A DNA stretch of 64,000 nucleotides from JANJUB01 sp031386985 (GTDB taxonomy: Bacteria > Armatimonadota > Fimbriimonadia > Fimbriimonadales > Fimbriimonadaceae): assembly GCA_031386985.1 (NCBI GenBank), contig JANNCV010000014.1, positions 1 to 64,000 of the forward strand, given 5' to 3'. The notes under the pieces are model-generated. The model saw only the letters and a list, made by a program, of their open reading frames with translations. It was not told the origin of the DNA and ran no database searches. Numbering within the stretch: position 1 is the stretch's first letter; each line of letters begins with the position of its first letter. This document shows, in pieces, positions 1 through 8,154 of this stretch. The position numbers and the translations under genes are program-made.

Positions 1-1590
1 GACAAGGCTGGCCTAATAATTGGCGATGTGATTCGTGGGGCAAACAGCCTCAAGCCTAGGTCGCAGGCTGAGTTGAGAGACTATGTTCAAGGACTTGGTT
101 CGGGCGCGGCACTTAAACTCGCGATCACCCGAGGGACTACTAAGAGCGACATAACCGCAACTCTGACCGCCACGAGCCGCCCCATGATTTTGAATGAAGA
201 GCGCGCCGTCTTGGGTCTATCTCTCTCCGAGGCGACGGCCGACGGTGCGCCGATTCGCCGCATCACCGAAGGCTCGCCCGCTGAAAAAGCAGGATTGAAA
301 AGCGGCGACCTTGTCACAAAAGTTGATGGTTCACCCTTAGCCGATGCCGCCCGTTTAGACTCGGTTCTCAACGAAAAGCGCGCGGGAGAAGCCATCACGA
401 TCACCTATATGCGGGAAGGCAAAGAGGGCGAAGCCCGCCCCGTCCTCGATCCGCCTGCTCCAAATCCGAACTCCCAAACCTTCTCAACGAGGAACATTTG
501 GAAAAAAGACACGTTCCGCCTCGCGATTATCGGAATCGAATACGCTGATGTGAAACACAACGAAAAGATTACGAACAAGGATTGGGAAGAATCGCTTTTC
601 AGCACGGGAACTTACGTTGGCAAGGATAGCGTGACGGGGCAAAAAGTTTACGGCTCGATGAACGATTATTACAACGAGCTTTCAATCGGTGCCCTCAAAG
701 TCGCAGGCAAAGTCTTTGACTGGGTTGAGGTGAGCAAGAATCGGATGGATTACTCTGAAGGCAGCGGAACCAGCACCCGGTCGCGGGGATTGCTGTTTGG
801 GGAGGCCATGCAAAAAATCATTGATCGCGATGGCGAAAAAGCGCTCGATGGTTATGATGGTGTCTTCTTTGTCTATGCGGGGGGCCGGGTTCAAACCGTT
901 CGGGGCGGAATCTACTGGCCTCATCGCTCCAGCTATAGCTTCAAAGGCAAAAGCTGGCCCTATTTCATCGTTCAAGAAGGCGGCCCCCGCATGACCGATA
1001 TCAGCGTGATGTGCCACGAGTTTGGCCACATGCTTGGCTTGCCAGACCTCTACGCTCGACCCGAGAATCCTGGCTCAGAGGGCCTCGGAATCTGGTGCGC
1101 CATGAGCAATCAGGCCGGGAGCGGACGTCCGCAGCATTTTGGGGCTTGGTGCAAAGTGCAACTTGGGTGGCTCAACCCTACTGTTATTGACCCCACCGTT
1201 CCGCAGAAACTCATATTATCGCCCGTGAACGGCTCAAAGACTGAGTGCTACAAAATCCTGATGCGTCAAGACGGAAGCGAGTATCTGCTCGTAGAGAATC
1301 GCCGCAAAAAGGGGTTTGACGAGAGTTTGCCCGCCGAGGGGTTGTTGATTTGGCACGTAGTAGGAAACCGCCCGATCCTGGAGGAGTCCCACGGGGTCGA
1401 GGGCCCTAATGGGCCACGGTCTTATCAAAACATGGTGCCTTATCCTAGTGCGGCGAACAACGCGTTCACGCCGTTCACCACTCCTTCAAGCCGGTCGCAA
1501 CTGGGTGGAGGGCTGACAGTGAACATCACGAACATTAAGCAGTTGCCGGATGGAAGGGTGACGTTCTATATTGGCTATGATTTCGAATAA
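1..1590 (+). CDS. PDZ-domain M6-type metallopeptidase (5' partial)
   Basis: The frame is open to base 1, so the true start lies upstream. The product has the end of one PDZ domain (KAGL..GDVI within the first 15 codons) and a second complete PDZ domain with GSPAEKAGLKSGD. A catalytic domain follows, with the zinc motif HEFGHMLGLPD at bases 1015-1047 (HExxHxxGxxD, a metzincin-type pattern). Its surroundings resemble the M6 (immune inhibitor A-like) family. It is probably exported and acts on extracellular or periplasmic proteins, with PDZ domains binding substrate C-termini; this role is inferred. No signal peptide can be judged because the N-terminus is missing. The frame ends with TAA at 1588-1590 and no clear terminator follows. 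Confidence 0.85.
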   Translation, partial: DKAGLIIGDVIRGANSLKPRSQAELRDYVQGLGSGAALKLAITRGTTKSDITATLTATSRPMILNEERAVLGLSLSEATADGAPIRRITEGSPAEKAGLKSGDLVTKVDGSPLADAARLDSVLNEKRAGEAITITYMREGKEGEARPVLDPPAPNPNSQTFSTRNIWKKDTFRLAIIGIEYADVKHNEKITNKDWEESLFSTGTYVGKDSVTGQKVYGSMNDYYNELSIGALKVAGKVFDWVEVSKNRMDYSEGSGTSTRSRGLLFGEAMQKIIDRDGEKALDGYDGVFFVYAGGRVQTVRGGIYWPHRSSYSFKGKSWPYFIVQEGGPRMTDISVMCHEFGHMLGLPDLYARPENPGSEGLGIWCAMSNQAGSGRPQHFGAWCKVQLGWLNPTVIDPTVPQKLILSPVNGSKTECYKILMRQDGSEYLLVENRRKKGFDESLPAEGLLIWHVVGNRPILEESHGVEGPNGPRSYQNMVPYPSAANNAFTPFTTPSSRSQLGGGLTVNITNIKQLPDGRVTFYIGYDFE

Positions 1591-1658
1591 CGCCGGAACC
1601 TCTTAGGCCCGTAGCCGCCGGTTGCATCGTACCGGCGCAAAGACGGGCTCCCATCCTC

Positions 1659-1817
1659 ACGTGAAAGTGAAGCAAAACCACGTGAGAAAGGAGCAAACAC
1701 AGGTGAAGTTGAGCCAAAAACAGGTGAATGTGACGCAATTACACGTGAAGATGAAGCAAAAACAGGTGAATGTGAAGCAAATAGAGGTGAAGATGAAGCA
1801 AATACAGGTGAGAAAGG
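1659..1817. repeat. 21-bp tandem repeat, seven full units plus a partial one
   Basis: Units start at 1659, 1680, 1701, 1722, 1743, 1764 and 1785, with a partial unit at 1806. The consensus is about AGGTGAAGATGAAGCAAAAAC. Units differ at several positions, so this is an aged array. 21 is a multiple of three, so every frame without a stop reads as a heptad repeat. A 149-codon plus-strand frame and an 86-codon minus-strand frame both cross it, but neither has other signs of being a gene. No unique spacers exist, so it is not a CRISPR array. Confidence 0.9.
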
Positions 1818-2064
1818 CTGTTCCTCACATCGCAAACATCTTCTTGTGTCCAGCTTTACGCGAAAAACTTACTGTTATTGAGACGATTCACCCGTTTGGC
1901 CCTCACAATGGAAGTTTTACAAGAGGAGCCCCATTGCGAATGTGGACGAGTAGAGAGGCGCTTTTCAATGTGGCGCGAGGACGCCGAGCTGCCTTGGGGT
2001 TGCACGAGTTGTGGGGTGCATATCGTCTGGCTCACTTTTTTGAATTAGGCGCCCCGTGCTCATG
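1818..2064. other. Intergenic stretch without a recognisable gene
   Basis: Between the tandem repeat and the doubtful minus-strand frame I see no convincing coding sequence. The only structure is the first of several short repeats (see the entry at 1924). The plus-strand frame running through here from 1622 loses its repeat character after 1820 and resembles nothing I know. Confidence 0.5.
1924..1982 (+). repeat. REP-like repeat copy A
   Basis: The left part reads GAGGAGCCCCATT and the right part CAATGTGGCGCGAGGAC. The same left and right blocks recur in the same orientation at 2659-2716, with about the same distance between them. The core GTGGCGCGAGGA also occurs inverted at 2498-2510, and a close variant at 3431-3442. 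It lies within 1.6 kb of a RAYT transposase. Confidence 0.6.
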
Positions 2065-2565
2065 TCACTGATATCGGGTTCCGTCGGCCCTGTAAAAGGA
2101 CTTCTCTTCGTACACGATACCCCTTACGAGTGAAGCAAAGAGACTGACGAATTTGTTTACTTCCTCCGCGGACCCTTGGACATCACAATCTGTCACTCCA
2201 CTGCAAGTTTCTAGGGCATGACAAATGCTCGCAACGGAGTCCCGGCTTAAGTTGGGTGCATTATCCGCTATATTGAGTGCGCCCAACACCATCATCGCCC
2301 CCTCATTGCCAGGCGCGACGACAAGCGAGAAGAAATCTGCTACGATCAAGCCCGTAGATACAATCCATCGCTCGTGCCCATCATCGTAGTGCCCGTCCTC
2401 TCTGGCCCCAAGGGACTGGCGTATTTCATTTGAACACACCTCACCATACAACACAATCGACCGCTGCACGTTCAAAATGTTGGGGGAGTTGCGCGCCCCT
2501 CGCGCCACATGGAGTCTCCCTCGATTCGGTCGTGCCACATGCCGACCCTGTCCATGTGGCTCCAA
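2065..2565 (-). pseudogene. Doubtful or decayed hypothetical ORF (166 codons)
   Basis: The frame opens with TTG inside repeat sequence and its first 30 residues translate the REP-like hairpins, so the annotated N-terminus is not credible. The last 120 residues (from about IVLYGEVCSNEI) have normal amino-acid composition and could be the C-terminal part of a real protein. A second frame upstream (about 2510-2620, minus) reads plausibly as protein (GYVTGDATNEQIASRFW) but stops at TGA, which would fit a frameshifted gene. I do not recognise the family. Alternatives are a short real gene with an internal GTG start, or chance. Confidence 0.3.
2498..2560 (-). repeat. REP-like hairpins (inverted copies)
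   Basis: CCTCGCGCCACATGG at 2498-2512 is the reverse complement of the core seen at 1971 and 2703. It is followed by a perfect hairpin: GCCACATG at 2534-2541 pairs with CATGTGGC at 2553-2560, with an 11-nt loop. Confidence 0.55.
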
Positions 2566-2658
2566 AACCTTGAAGCGATTTGTTCATTCGTCGCATCTCC
2601 CGTCACGTAGCCGATCGCCTTAAATCCTCGTCGTTAAGCACTTGCACGGAGTTTACAT

Positions 2659-2716
2659 GAGGAGCCACATATCCAGGGGAGGTATTTGGCACGACTGATC
2701 AATGTGGCGCGAGGAC
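2659..2716 (+). repeat. REP-like repeat copy B
   Basis: GAGGAGCCACAT on the left and CAATGTGGCGCGAGGAC on the right match copy A at 1924-1982. GCCACAT at 2664-2670 and ATGTGGC at 2702-2708 are perfect inverted arms separated by 31 nt, so the unit can fold as a hairpin. Confidence 0.6.
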
Positions 2717-2755
2717 CCGATAGGTGCCTCTAAAGAGTGGACCGAGTAGCACCCC

Positions 2756-3385
2756 TCATCCTTCATTCTGTAACGCGTAGGTGCCCCCCACGCGCGGGAT
2801 GCCGGAACGAACCAGGGCCTCAATTTCGCTCTCAATCTCTTCTATCGACATGCGCCCGGAGACTCCGCCAAAATAGCCCGTGTTTCTCGCGCTACGAGCA
2901 AATCCCTCAATTTGGGACTCGTCATAACCCCAGGCGTCCAGTCGTTCTGCTTGGAGAGCAAGCTTTTCTGTCAAGCCAGCGCGCCGCAAACACGAGTTGT
3001 GAAAGCACTGAGAATATCCGTTGTTTGGGTATTCCGACAAGGCCATGGCCGCGGGAACGCATAACCTCTCAAGTTCATCAAACCGAATTCGCTGCTTGAG
3101 TCTCAGCCCCTCAACAGCAGTAACCTCGATTGGTTCGTCAATCCATGGATCTAAATGACCTTGGCAAATGTTACACAGAAAGGGCGGCGTTTCGACCTTC
3201 TCAACTAGGCTGGGTAGGTTGCGGACTCTGCTCTGGAGATCTTCGGGCAGAGTTGCCAAGCACTTAAGATGGATGGGTTCCCCCATTAACTTTTGGATGG
3301 GGTCAAGATTCCCATACACAAGACTGGGGACGACGAAGCAGTCGCTTTTTTGTACGGGCCGATGACAAACTGAACAAGTCATCAT
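2756..3385 (-). CDS. Zinc-ribbon hypothetical protein
   Basis: 209 residues from tandem ATG codons at 3385 and 3382; a GTG at 3421 would add 12 residues. Near the N-terminus is CSVC, with CNIC about 75 residues later, a spacing compatible with one CxxC...CxxC zinc-binding module. A Cys/His-rich stretch (SQCFHNSC) lies in the middle, and the C-terminal third is acidic and helical. There is no signal peptide or membrane segment, so it is probably cytoplasmic. It sits between REP-like repeats and upstream-facing relative to nothing obvious, so context gives no function. I do not recognise the family. Confidence 0.6.
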   Translation of the reverse strand: MMTCSVCHRPVQKSDCFVVPSLVYGNLDPIQKLMGEPIHLKCLATLPEDLQSRVRNLPSLVEKVETPPFLCNICQGHLDPWIDEPIEVTAVEGLRLKQRIRFDELERLCVPAAMALSEYPNNGYSQCFHNSCLRRAGLTEKLALQAERLDAWGYDESQIEGFARSARNTGYFGGVSGRMSIEEIESEIEALVRSGIPRVGGTYALQNEG

Positions 3386-3434
3386 CAAATCCGAGCATCT
3401 ACTGAAGCGGGTATAAGGCACCTAATGGGTCCTC

Positions 3435-3516
3435 GCGCCATACACTGCCCCTTTTGCCGATCCCTTCCAAATTCATAGTCATGTTTTCTCAAACCCTCAG
3501 CCGGGCTGTATGGCGC
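3435..3516. repeat. Inverted repeat GCGCCATACA / TGTATGGCGC
   Basis: Perfect 10-bp arms at 3435-3444 and 3507-3516, 62 nt apart, just beyond the 3' end of the RAYT gene. The left arm continues a GTCCTCGCGCCA block shared with copies A and B. The right arm is part of the terminal inverted repeat at 3506-3528. Confidence 0.7.
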
Positions 3517-3528
3517 TCTGCCGACAAG
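3506..3528 (-). repeat. Inverted flank of the RAYT gene, 3' side
   Basis: Read on the minus strand it begins CTTGTCGGC and continues AGAGCGCCATACAG. It matches the flank at 4099-4121 at 20 of 23 positions in inverted orientation. Both copies read outward from the transposase gene, as expected when a RAYT is bracketed by inverted copies of its REP sequence. Confidence 0.75.
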
Positions 3529-3540
3529 CGATGCGGGTAG

Positions 3541-4083
3541 TCACTCCCATTCCCCCAACCCTTCCATGATGCCCGTTTCCTCCCGCCAAGCGCAATCCTC
3601 AAACAACCTCGCCGAACTCCAAGCGTAATCTACTGTACGTTCACAGAGCCCAGCACGGAGCGGATTCAAGTGGATGTACCGAGCGCAAGCCCAAAACATC
3701 TCCTCATCTTTGATTGCCTTGCCCTTGAATGAACGCATCCAAAGGCGATGGCCCTCCTTATCTCGATGCTTTCTGAGAATGAGCGTCTCGTGAGTATTGA
3801 GATGGGGCAGGATGTCGTCGCAAGCGTGCTTCTTGAAAAGTCTCATGAAGACACTCATGTCGCTCTGCATTGGCGATCTCAGCAGGAGATGGATGTGGTG
3901 GTCCATGACGCAGTATGCATGGAGAACCGCACCATAGTGACAGCTATCCGAGACAAGACGGCGCATTAGAATCGCCTTAACCTCGTCCCGTTTCAAGACC
4001 TTGGCGAAGCCCAGGCAGGTGGTCGTCACAAACATTGTTCGCGCCACCTCTTGGCTGTTCTGCCATCGCCGATGCCCCTTCAT
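3541..4083 (-). CDS. REP-associated tyrosine transposase (RAYT, Y1 family)
   Basis: 180 residues with an ATG start. The HUH signature is VMDHHIHLLL at about residues 60-70, and YIHLNPLRAGL is typical of the IS200/IS605-like Y1 transposase superfamily that includes RAYTs. The length fits intact RAYT proteins and I see no frameshift. RAYTs cut and join single-stranded REP hairpins and are thought to spread or maintain REP elements. The gene is single copy in the window and is bracketed by inverted 23-bp repeats with a hairpin beyond each end. Similar hairpin cores are scattered through the preceding 1.6 kb. It is more likely a domesticated REP-processing enzyme than a freely mobile IS. Confidence 0.88.
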   Translation of the reverse strand: MKGHRRWQNSQEVARTMFVTTTCLGFAKVLKRDEVKAILMRRLVSDSCHYGAVLHAYCVMDHHIHLLLRSPMQSDMSVFMRLFKKHACDDILPHLNTHETLILRKHRDKEGHRLWMRSFKGKAIKDEEMFWACARYIHLNPLRAGLCERTVDYAWSSARLFEDCAWREETGIMEGLGEWE

Positions 4084-4098
4084 GCTCTTTTGAGTTTA

Positions 4099-4139
4099 CT
4101 TGTCGGCTGAGCGCCACACACCCAGAGGGAGTGTGTGGC
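4099..4139 (+). repeat. Inverted flank and REP hairpin upstream of the RAYT gene
   Basis: CTTGTCGGC plus TGAGCGCCACACAC (4099-4121) is the inverted partner of 3506-3528. The end of this block forms a perfect hairpin: GCCACACAC at 4113-4121 pairs with GTGTGTGGC at 4131-4139, with a 9-nt loop. It starts 15 bp upstream of the transposase start codon. Confidence 0.8.
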
Positions 4140-4221
4140 ACGATTGCGTACGGCTCTGCTTTAGCACGACGGCTTGGATCTACAACTCCGAGGCATCAGC
4201 TTTTGCTCCGCCTCGCGGCTT

Positions 4222-4252
4222 AACCCCTCCCCGCCTTCAGCTGGGAGGGGTT
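4222..4252 (-). terminator. Possible terminator hairpin after the lipoprotein gene
   Basis: AACCCCTCCC at 4222-4231 and GGGAGGGGTT at 4243-4252 pair perfectly over 10 bp. The hairpin begins one base after the TAA of the minus-strand lipoprotein gene. No U-tract follows on the minus strand, so this is at best an atypical terminator or another short repeat. Confidence 0.4.
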
Positions 4253-4253
4253 C

Positions 4254-5165
4254 TTATCCTCCCACTTCACAAACTGCCGAGATGCTCACTTCTCCCAACG
4301 CCGCGGCCTCGGGGAACATGGACCAGAAGACTTCGCCGCTGAAGGGATCAACTTCGCCATCGGTTTCCACAATGCGGCCAGGGAGTTTTACGCTCATGAA
4401 CATGCTTACGGGCGGCGATGAATCTCCGGGGCCGGATTTTTCGGCGTCGCTTTTCGTTTGATTCACGGTTTGATCGGTGGCAGCTTCGATGATCTTCTTG
4501 ACCAGTTTGATTCGGGCGGCGGCATCCAAGCGGTCGCCGTAAACCTCGGTCAGCGTTTGCTCAAAGCTCTTCGCCATTCGGTTCACCATGCGGCGAACGC
4601 CATAATCAGGATTCGCCACGAGTTGCATAAGCATCGGATCGCCGGGGCCCATCAATATCCGCGTCAGCTTCGCCATTAACTGCGAACGGACCTTTGACAA
4701 ATCTTCAGGGGTGGAAAATGACGGGAGCATTTTCTTGAGGTCCTCGTCGGTTAGCTCACTGCTTCCTTTGGGTTTGGCCTTACCGACCCACTTGAAAGTC
4801 TCGCGATACTTGAAGCGATTGGGCGCGATTTGTTTGACCGTGACCTCATTGACCAAGGTCAGACCATCTTTATCTTTGAGGGCAATGTCCTTCGTGATCA
4901 CTTCATCAAGTTTCGCGTCGCGAGTGAATGTGAATGTGAATTCGTCGCCTTTCTTCGTGTTCGTTGCCTTCCACCCTGCGCCACTTGGAGGCATAGCAAC
5001 ATCGCTGACCGCTGGGGTTTTTTCATCCATCGCATTTTTACTCATGATGAACTTGACGGTTCGCTTCCAAGAGCCATCGGGATTGACTTCGGTGAGGGAG
5101 TTCGTGCGAACGCAACCGACAAGAACGAGTAGGAACAGGGGCGAAAGTCGCAGTAGATGCTTCAC
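4254..5165 (-). CDS. Lipoprotein of unknown function
   Basis: 303 residues from GTG at 5165. The N-terminus (KHLLRLSPLFLLVLVGC) is a lipoprotein signal peptide with the lipid-modified Cys near residue 19. The mature part is Lys/Asp-rich and soluble, with no domain I recognise. A longer frame from TTG at 5216 would put a basic stretch before the signal peptide and overlap the promoter, so I reject it. The hexamer TATACT ends exactly 6 nt before the GTG and no Shine-Dalgarno sequence is present, suggesting a leaderless mRNA. It is divergent from the M48 peptidase gene. Confidence 0.75.
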   Translation of the reverse strand: MKHLLRLSPLFLLVLVGCVRTNSLTEVNPDGSWKRTVKFIMSKNAMDEKTPAVSDVAMPPSGAGWKATNTKKGDEFTFTFTRDAKLDEVITKDIALKDKDGLTLVNEVTVKQIAPNRFKYRETFKWVGKAKPKGSSELTDEDLKKMLPSFSTPEDLSKVRSQLMAKLTRILMGPGDPMLMQLVANPDYGVRRMVNRMAKSFEQTLTEVYGDRLDAAARIKLVKKIIEAATDQTVNQTKSDAEKSGPGDSSPPVSMFMSVKLPGRIVETDGEVDPFSGEVFWSMFPEAAALGEVSISAVCEVGG

Positions 5166-5216
5166 GCGTCTAGTATAAACGCAACGTTGCCGAAAATAAC
5201 GCGTAGGGAATAGCAA

Positions 5217-6080
5217 ATGTCAGAGAGAAAAATTTTAACGGGAATCTCAGCCGCGAGCTTTGTGGCCGATACGGACCGAATTGCGTTGGAGAGTTTAAAA
5301 AAAATCCCCCTACTCCCAACCATCATCCAGAAATTTTATGAAGTGGGAATTGACCGCTGGTTGTATTGTTACAACATGAGCATGTCGGTTCGCTGCGGCC
5401 CGAACCAATACAAGACGCTTTACGGAATCTTGAGCGAATCTTGCGAGGTTCTGGATATGCCGGAGCCCGAGCTTTACATCACGAGCAATCCTTTCCCAAA
5501 TGCACATGCCGGAGGCGTCGAGCGGCCCTACATCACGTTGCGCTCTTCGATTGTAGATACTTTGACCGACGAGCAGCTCTATCATCTCATCGGGCACGAA
5601 CTCGGTCACATCAAAGCTGGGCACATTCTCTACACTTCGGTGGCCCGTGTACTAATGCCGCTTTTAGAGATGGTCGGGCGGCGCACCTTTGGGCTTGGCG
5701 ATGTCGCCTCCATTGCCCTCGTTCTGGCACTTTACGAGTGGTTCAGGCAGGCTGAAATTACGGCAGATCGGGCGGGGTTATTGGTTTCGCAATCGCTAGA
5801 TATCTCCATTGATGCCAATGTGAATCTTACGGCGGGACCGAATAGGTTAAGCCATGAAATGAGCCGAGATGCCTTCATGGATCAAGCCCGGGCCTATCAA
5901 GACGCCGGGCCCCTAGAGAACGCCGGCAAAATTCTTATTTTCCTCTTAATGAGTTCAACCTACACGCACCCAATGCCCGTTCATCGTACGCAGGAGTTGG
6001 AACGATGGGTTCAGAGCGGGGCCTTCGATAAGATCATGAGCGGCGACTACATCCGCGAAGAGACGAAGAAGGCGAGTTAG
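5217..6080 (+). CDS. M48-family zinc metallopeptidase
   Basis: 287 residues, ATG start preceded by AGGGAA. The active-site motif HELGHIKAGH (HExxH) is at about residues 127-136, and the third zinc ligand is probably the Glu of AEITADRAG about 55 residues later, as in HtpX/Ste24-type M48 enzymes. The segment between them is hydrophobic (VLMPLLEMVG, DVASIALVLALYEWF) and could associate with the membrane. There is no N-terminal signal peptide, so the catalytic domain probably faces the cytoplasm. The likely role is membrane-protein quality control, by family analogy. It converges on the MFS gene downstream. Confidence 0.85.
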   Translation: MSERKILTGISAASFVADTDRIALESLKKIPLLPTIIQKFYEVGIDRWLYCYNMSMSVRCGPNQYKTLYGILSESCEVLDMPEPELYITSNPFPNAHAGGVERPYITLRSSIVDTLTDEQLYHLIGHELGHIKAGHILYTSVARVLMPLLEMVGRRTFGLGDVASIALVLALYEWFRQAEITADRAGLLVSQSLDISIDANVNLTAGPNRLSHEMSRDAFMDQARAYQDAGPLENAGKILIFLLMSSTYTHPMPVHRTQELERWVQSGAFDKIMSGDYIREETKKAS

Positions 6081-6131
6081 TTTTTGGGTGCGCTCGGTGA
6101 AGTTCGGTGGCTTCGCCGTTCGGTGCTTCGC

Positions 6132-6153
6132 GTTCGGGTCCGAACCCCCGAAC
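6132..6153. terminator. Hairpin between convergent genes
   Basis: GTTCGGG at 6132-6138 pairs with CCCGAAC at 6147-6153 around an 8-nt loop. It lies in the 192-bp gap between the M48 and MFS genes, which converge. No T-run follows on either strand, so its use as a terminator is uncertain. Confidence 0.3.
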
Positions 6154-6272
6154 TACCAATCTTGCAGTTCAGTGTCAGAACGTGAGCGAGAGTGTGGAGG
6201 GAGCATCCTTGCTCCGACCTCCGTTTCCACCCATCCGGGGTGACTCCGCTAATTAGGATACCGCGCTTGCCG

Positions 6273-7565
6273 CTAAGCCCGCATGGGATCGGTTTCGTGA
6301 GGACCCGCAACTTCTGGCCCGGGGGTATCCGGCATGATCGCCTGTCGAAACTGCCGACCCAGGAGGCCGATTAAGCTAGCAACCATCGTTCCGATGCCCA
6401 TTGTGGCGAACATAAAGACAATTCCAGCTTGCTTGATGATGCTGCCCGCCGACGCCATGCCAATCGGCATCACGGCCGTGGTAGTCATGCTTTGTACGCT
6501 GTTCACCCGACCTCGGAATTCGTCAGGAACGGTGGCTTGAAGGTAAGTTCGCATCGGAATATCGGCAAACGGTACGGCGAGCCCGCAAAGCAAATTCCAG
6601 GAGCAGTACACCAGAAACTGGCGGCTGAAAGCCATAAAGAGAATGCCTCCGCCCACGATTGTACAGCCGACAATAAAGGCAAGTCCGGGGCGCTTCACCG
6701 GATACTTGCTCACGAGCGCACTACCGCCAACCATGCCTAGAAAAAACGCGAACTCAGCCCAGGCAAGGGTATCCGGCAAACCTCCGAACCACTTATCATT
6801 GGCGGCGACATAGGTGACAAAGAACGGCGCAATGCAAAGCCCGAACAGCATCGAAACCGTTAGGAGGGTAATTAAATCGGCCCGCTTGCGGATGAAGGAA
6901 AGCCCTTCACGGAATTCGACTAGGGCGTGCTGCTGCTCGCCCGTCTTTTCGGGAACGATGGGTGGAAGTTTCTGGACAAACCAAGCTGAACCCAAGAAGG
7001 TAGCCGCGTTGAGGATAGAGATCATCAACAGGAATGTCTGCGTCCCGTAATTTTTGTAAAGTGGCGTCATAAGAATCGCCGAAAAGGCCGTCCCCGCCAT
7101 AAACATGAGGTTTTGAGTGCCGATTGAGAGGGCGAAGGCGGGTTGAAGTTGATCGGTAGGGACGAGCCTGGGGATGGCCGCGTTCTTTGCGGGGAAGAAG
7201 AAGGTCCGAATCACCGCGATGCAGAACCCTACAGCCACCATCAGCCAACCCGAAAAAGGGTAGATAAACCAAGTCAGCGCGGCAAAGACGAGCAGAATGA
7301 GAGCTGAGCCGAGGTCGCTCCAAAGCAAAATCCTCTTTCGGCAAATCCGGTCCGCGAGGACGCCGGAATACGGTCCAAGCAGGAAGAACGGCAACATTTC
7401 CGCTGCCCCAACGAACCCAACCATGCTATCGTCGCCGGTCATTTTCTTCACGGCAAACATGAAGCTGACGTAGTAAAGGGCATCGCCGACCTGAGAAATG
7501 GCTTGGCCGATGAAAAGATTGCGAAAATCGCGGTTGTTTTGAAGCAGGGGTGACTTGAATAGCAT
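6273..7565 (-). CDS. MFS transporter (MFS_3/EntS-like exporter)
   Basis: 430 residues with about twelve hydrophobic segments and the usual MFS layout. After the first helix pair comes the loop GVLADRICRKR, matching the MFS motif A (G..aDr.grkr). The N-terminus FRNLFIGQAISQVGDALYYV is typical of the MFS_3 group, which contains the enterobactin exporter EntS and many drug exporters. The substrate cannot be told from sequence. The gene stands alone between convergent and tandem neighbours, so context does not help. Confidence 0.85.
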   Translation of the reverse strand: MLFKSPLLQNNRDFRNLFIGQAISQVGDALYYVSFMFAVKKMTGDDSMVGFVGAAEMLPFFLLGPYSGVLADRICRKRILLWSDLGSALILLVFAALTWFIYPFSGWLMVAVGFCIAVIRTFFFPAKNAAIPRLVPTDQLQPAFALSIGTQNLMFMAGTAFSAILMTPLYKNYGTQTFLLMISILNAATFLGSAWFVQKLPPIVPEKTGEQQHALVEFREGLSFIRKRADLITLLTVSMLFGLCIAPFFVTYVAANDKWFGGLPDTLAWAEFAFFLGMVGGSALVSKYPVKRPGLAFIVGCTIVGGGILFMAFSRQFLVYCSWNLLCGLAVPFADIPMRTYLQATVPDEFRGRVNSVQSMTTTAVMPIGMASAGSIIKQAGIVFMFATMGIGTMVASLIGLLGRQFRQAIMPDTPGPEVAGPHETDPMRA

Positions 7566-7704
7566 CTAGAAGGAAATTCCGAAATGACAGCGACCTGATA
7601 GGCCAAACGTCGAGCGGGCCGGAATTAGATGCGCTTCATAGTTCCGAAACTATACCCTTGCATCAAGCCGCATTCGGGCCAAAGGACCCGGAACGCGCCA
7701 AAAC

Positions 7705-8154
7705 CTACCAGTGAACGACTTGATCATCGGCCATGGCTTGAATGAAATTTAGCTGCCCGTCGTGATAGGTCATGTGGATGCACATAAAGTTGGCAAGTTC
7801 AAACATGCTCATCTTGCCGGTCGGGAAATCCCGAATTTCACTAAAATCGGCGCACTCTGCGAACGCGGCCTTTACCGTTTCTACCGACTCCGCCAATCCG
7901 GCGAGGCAGGCTTCCTTGGATTTGAAGTCCTCCGGTGCAACCGTCCACCCATCGGTAGGGGCACCGGGGTCTTGGCCGCGCACCCGCATGGCAACTCGAT
8001 TGTTCACGTTTGCGACTTCGTAAGTGAAATCATAAGCCGAACGAGCCCCGCCGTGACATGTATTCAACTGCTCATGAGTGAGCGATTCGATATCCTTTCG
8101 GTAACGATCGTGGGCTTTGTCGAGATTGGTAAGAGCAAGTTCCTTGAGGTCCAT
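7705..8154 (-). CDS. DinB-like protein
   Basis: 149 residues. It reads as a helical DinB/YfiT-like four-helix bundle: an N-terminal LxxLxxLTHEQLN helix pair, a mid-protein His, and a C-terminal HMTYHDGQLNFIQ segment that supplies the other conserved metal-binding histidines. Members bind divalent metal, and some are thiol transferases; the role here is unknown. CATAAT ends exactly 6 nt before the ATG, preceded by TG as in an extended -10 element. This is one of the clearer leaderless candidates in the window. It is divergent from the large operon starting at 8243. Confidence 0.7.
   Translation of the reverse strand: MDLKELALTNLDKAHDRYRKDIESLTHEQLNTCHGGARSAYDFTYEVANVNNRVAMRVRGQDPGAPTDGWTVAPEDFKSKEACLAGLAESVETVKAAFAECADFSEIRDFPTGKMSMFELANFMCIHMTYHDGQLNFIQAMADDQVVHW

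Noticed and set aside
1659..1817. CRISPR array
   Set aside because: The 21-bp units are directly adjacent and imperfect, with no spacers and no cas genes in the window.
1622..2071. 149-codon protein with heptad repeats
   Set aside because: Its N-terminus translates a DNA tandem repeat that is open on both strands. The rest has no protein-like features and crosses a REP-like repeat. There is no ribosome-binding site.
4222..4252. Standard intrinsic terminator
   Set aside because: The stem is perfect but no U-tract follows in the direction of transcription, so it is listed only as a weak possibility.
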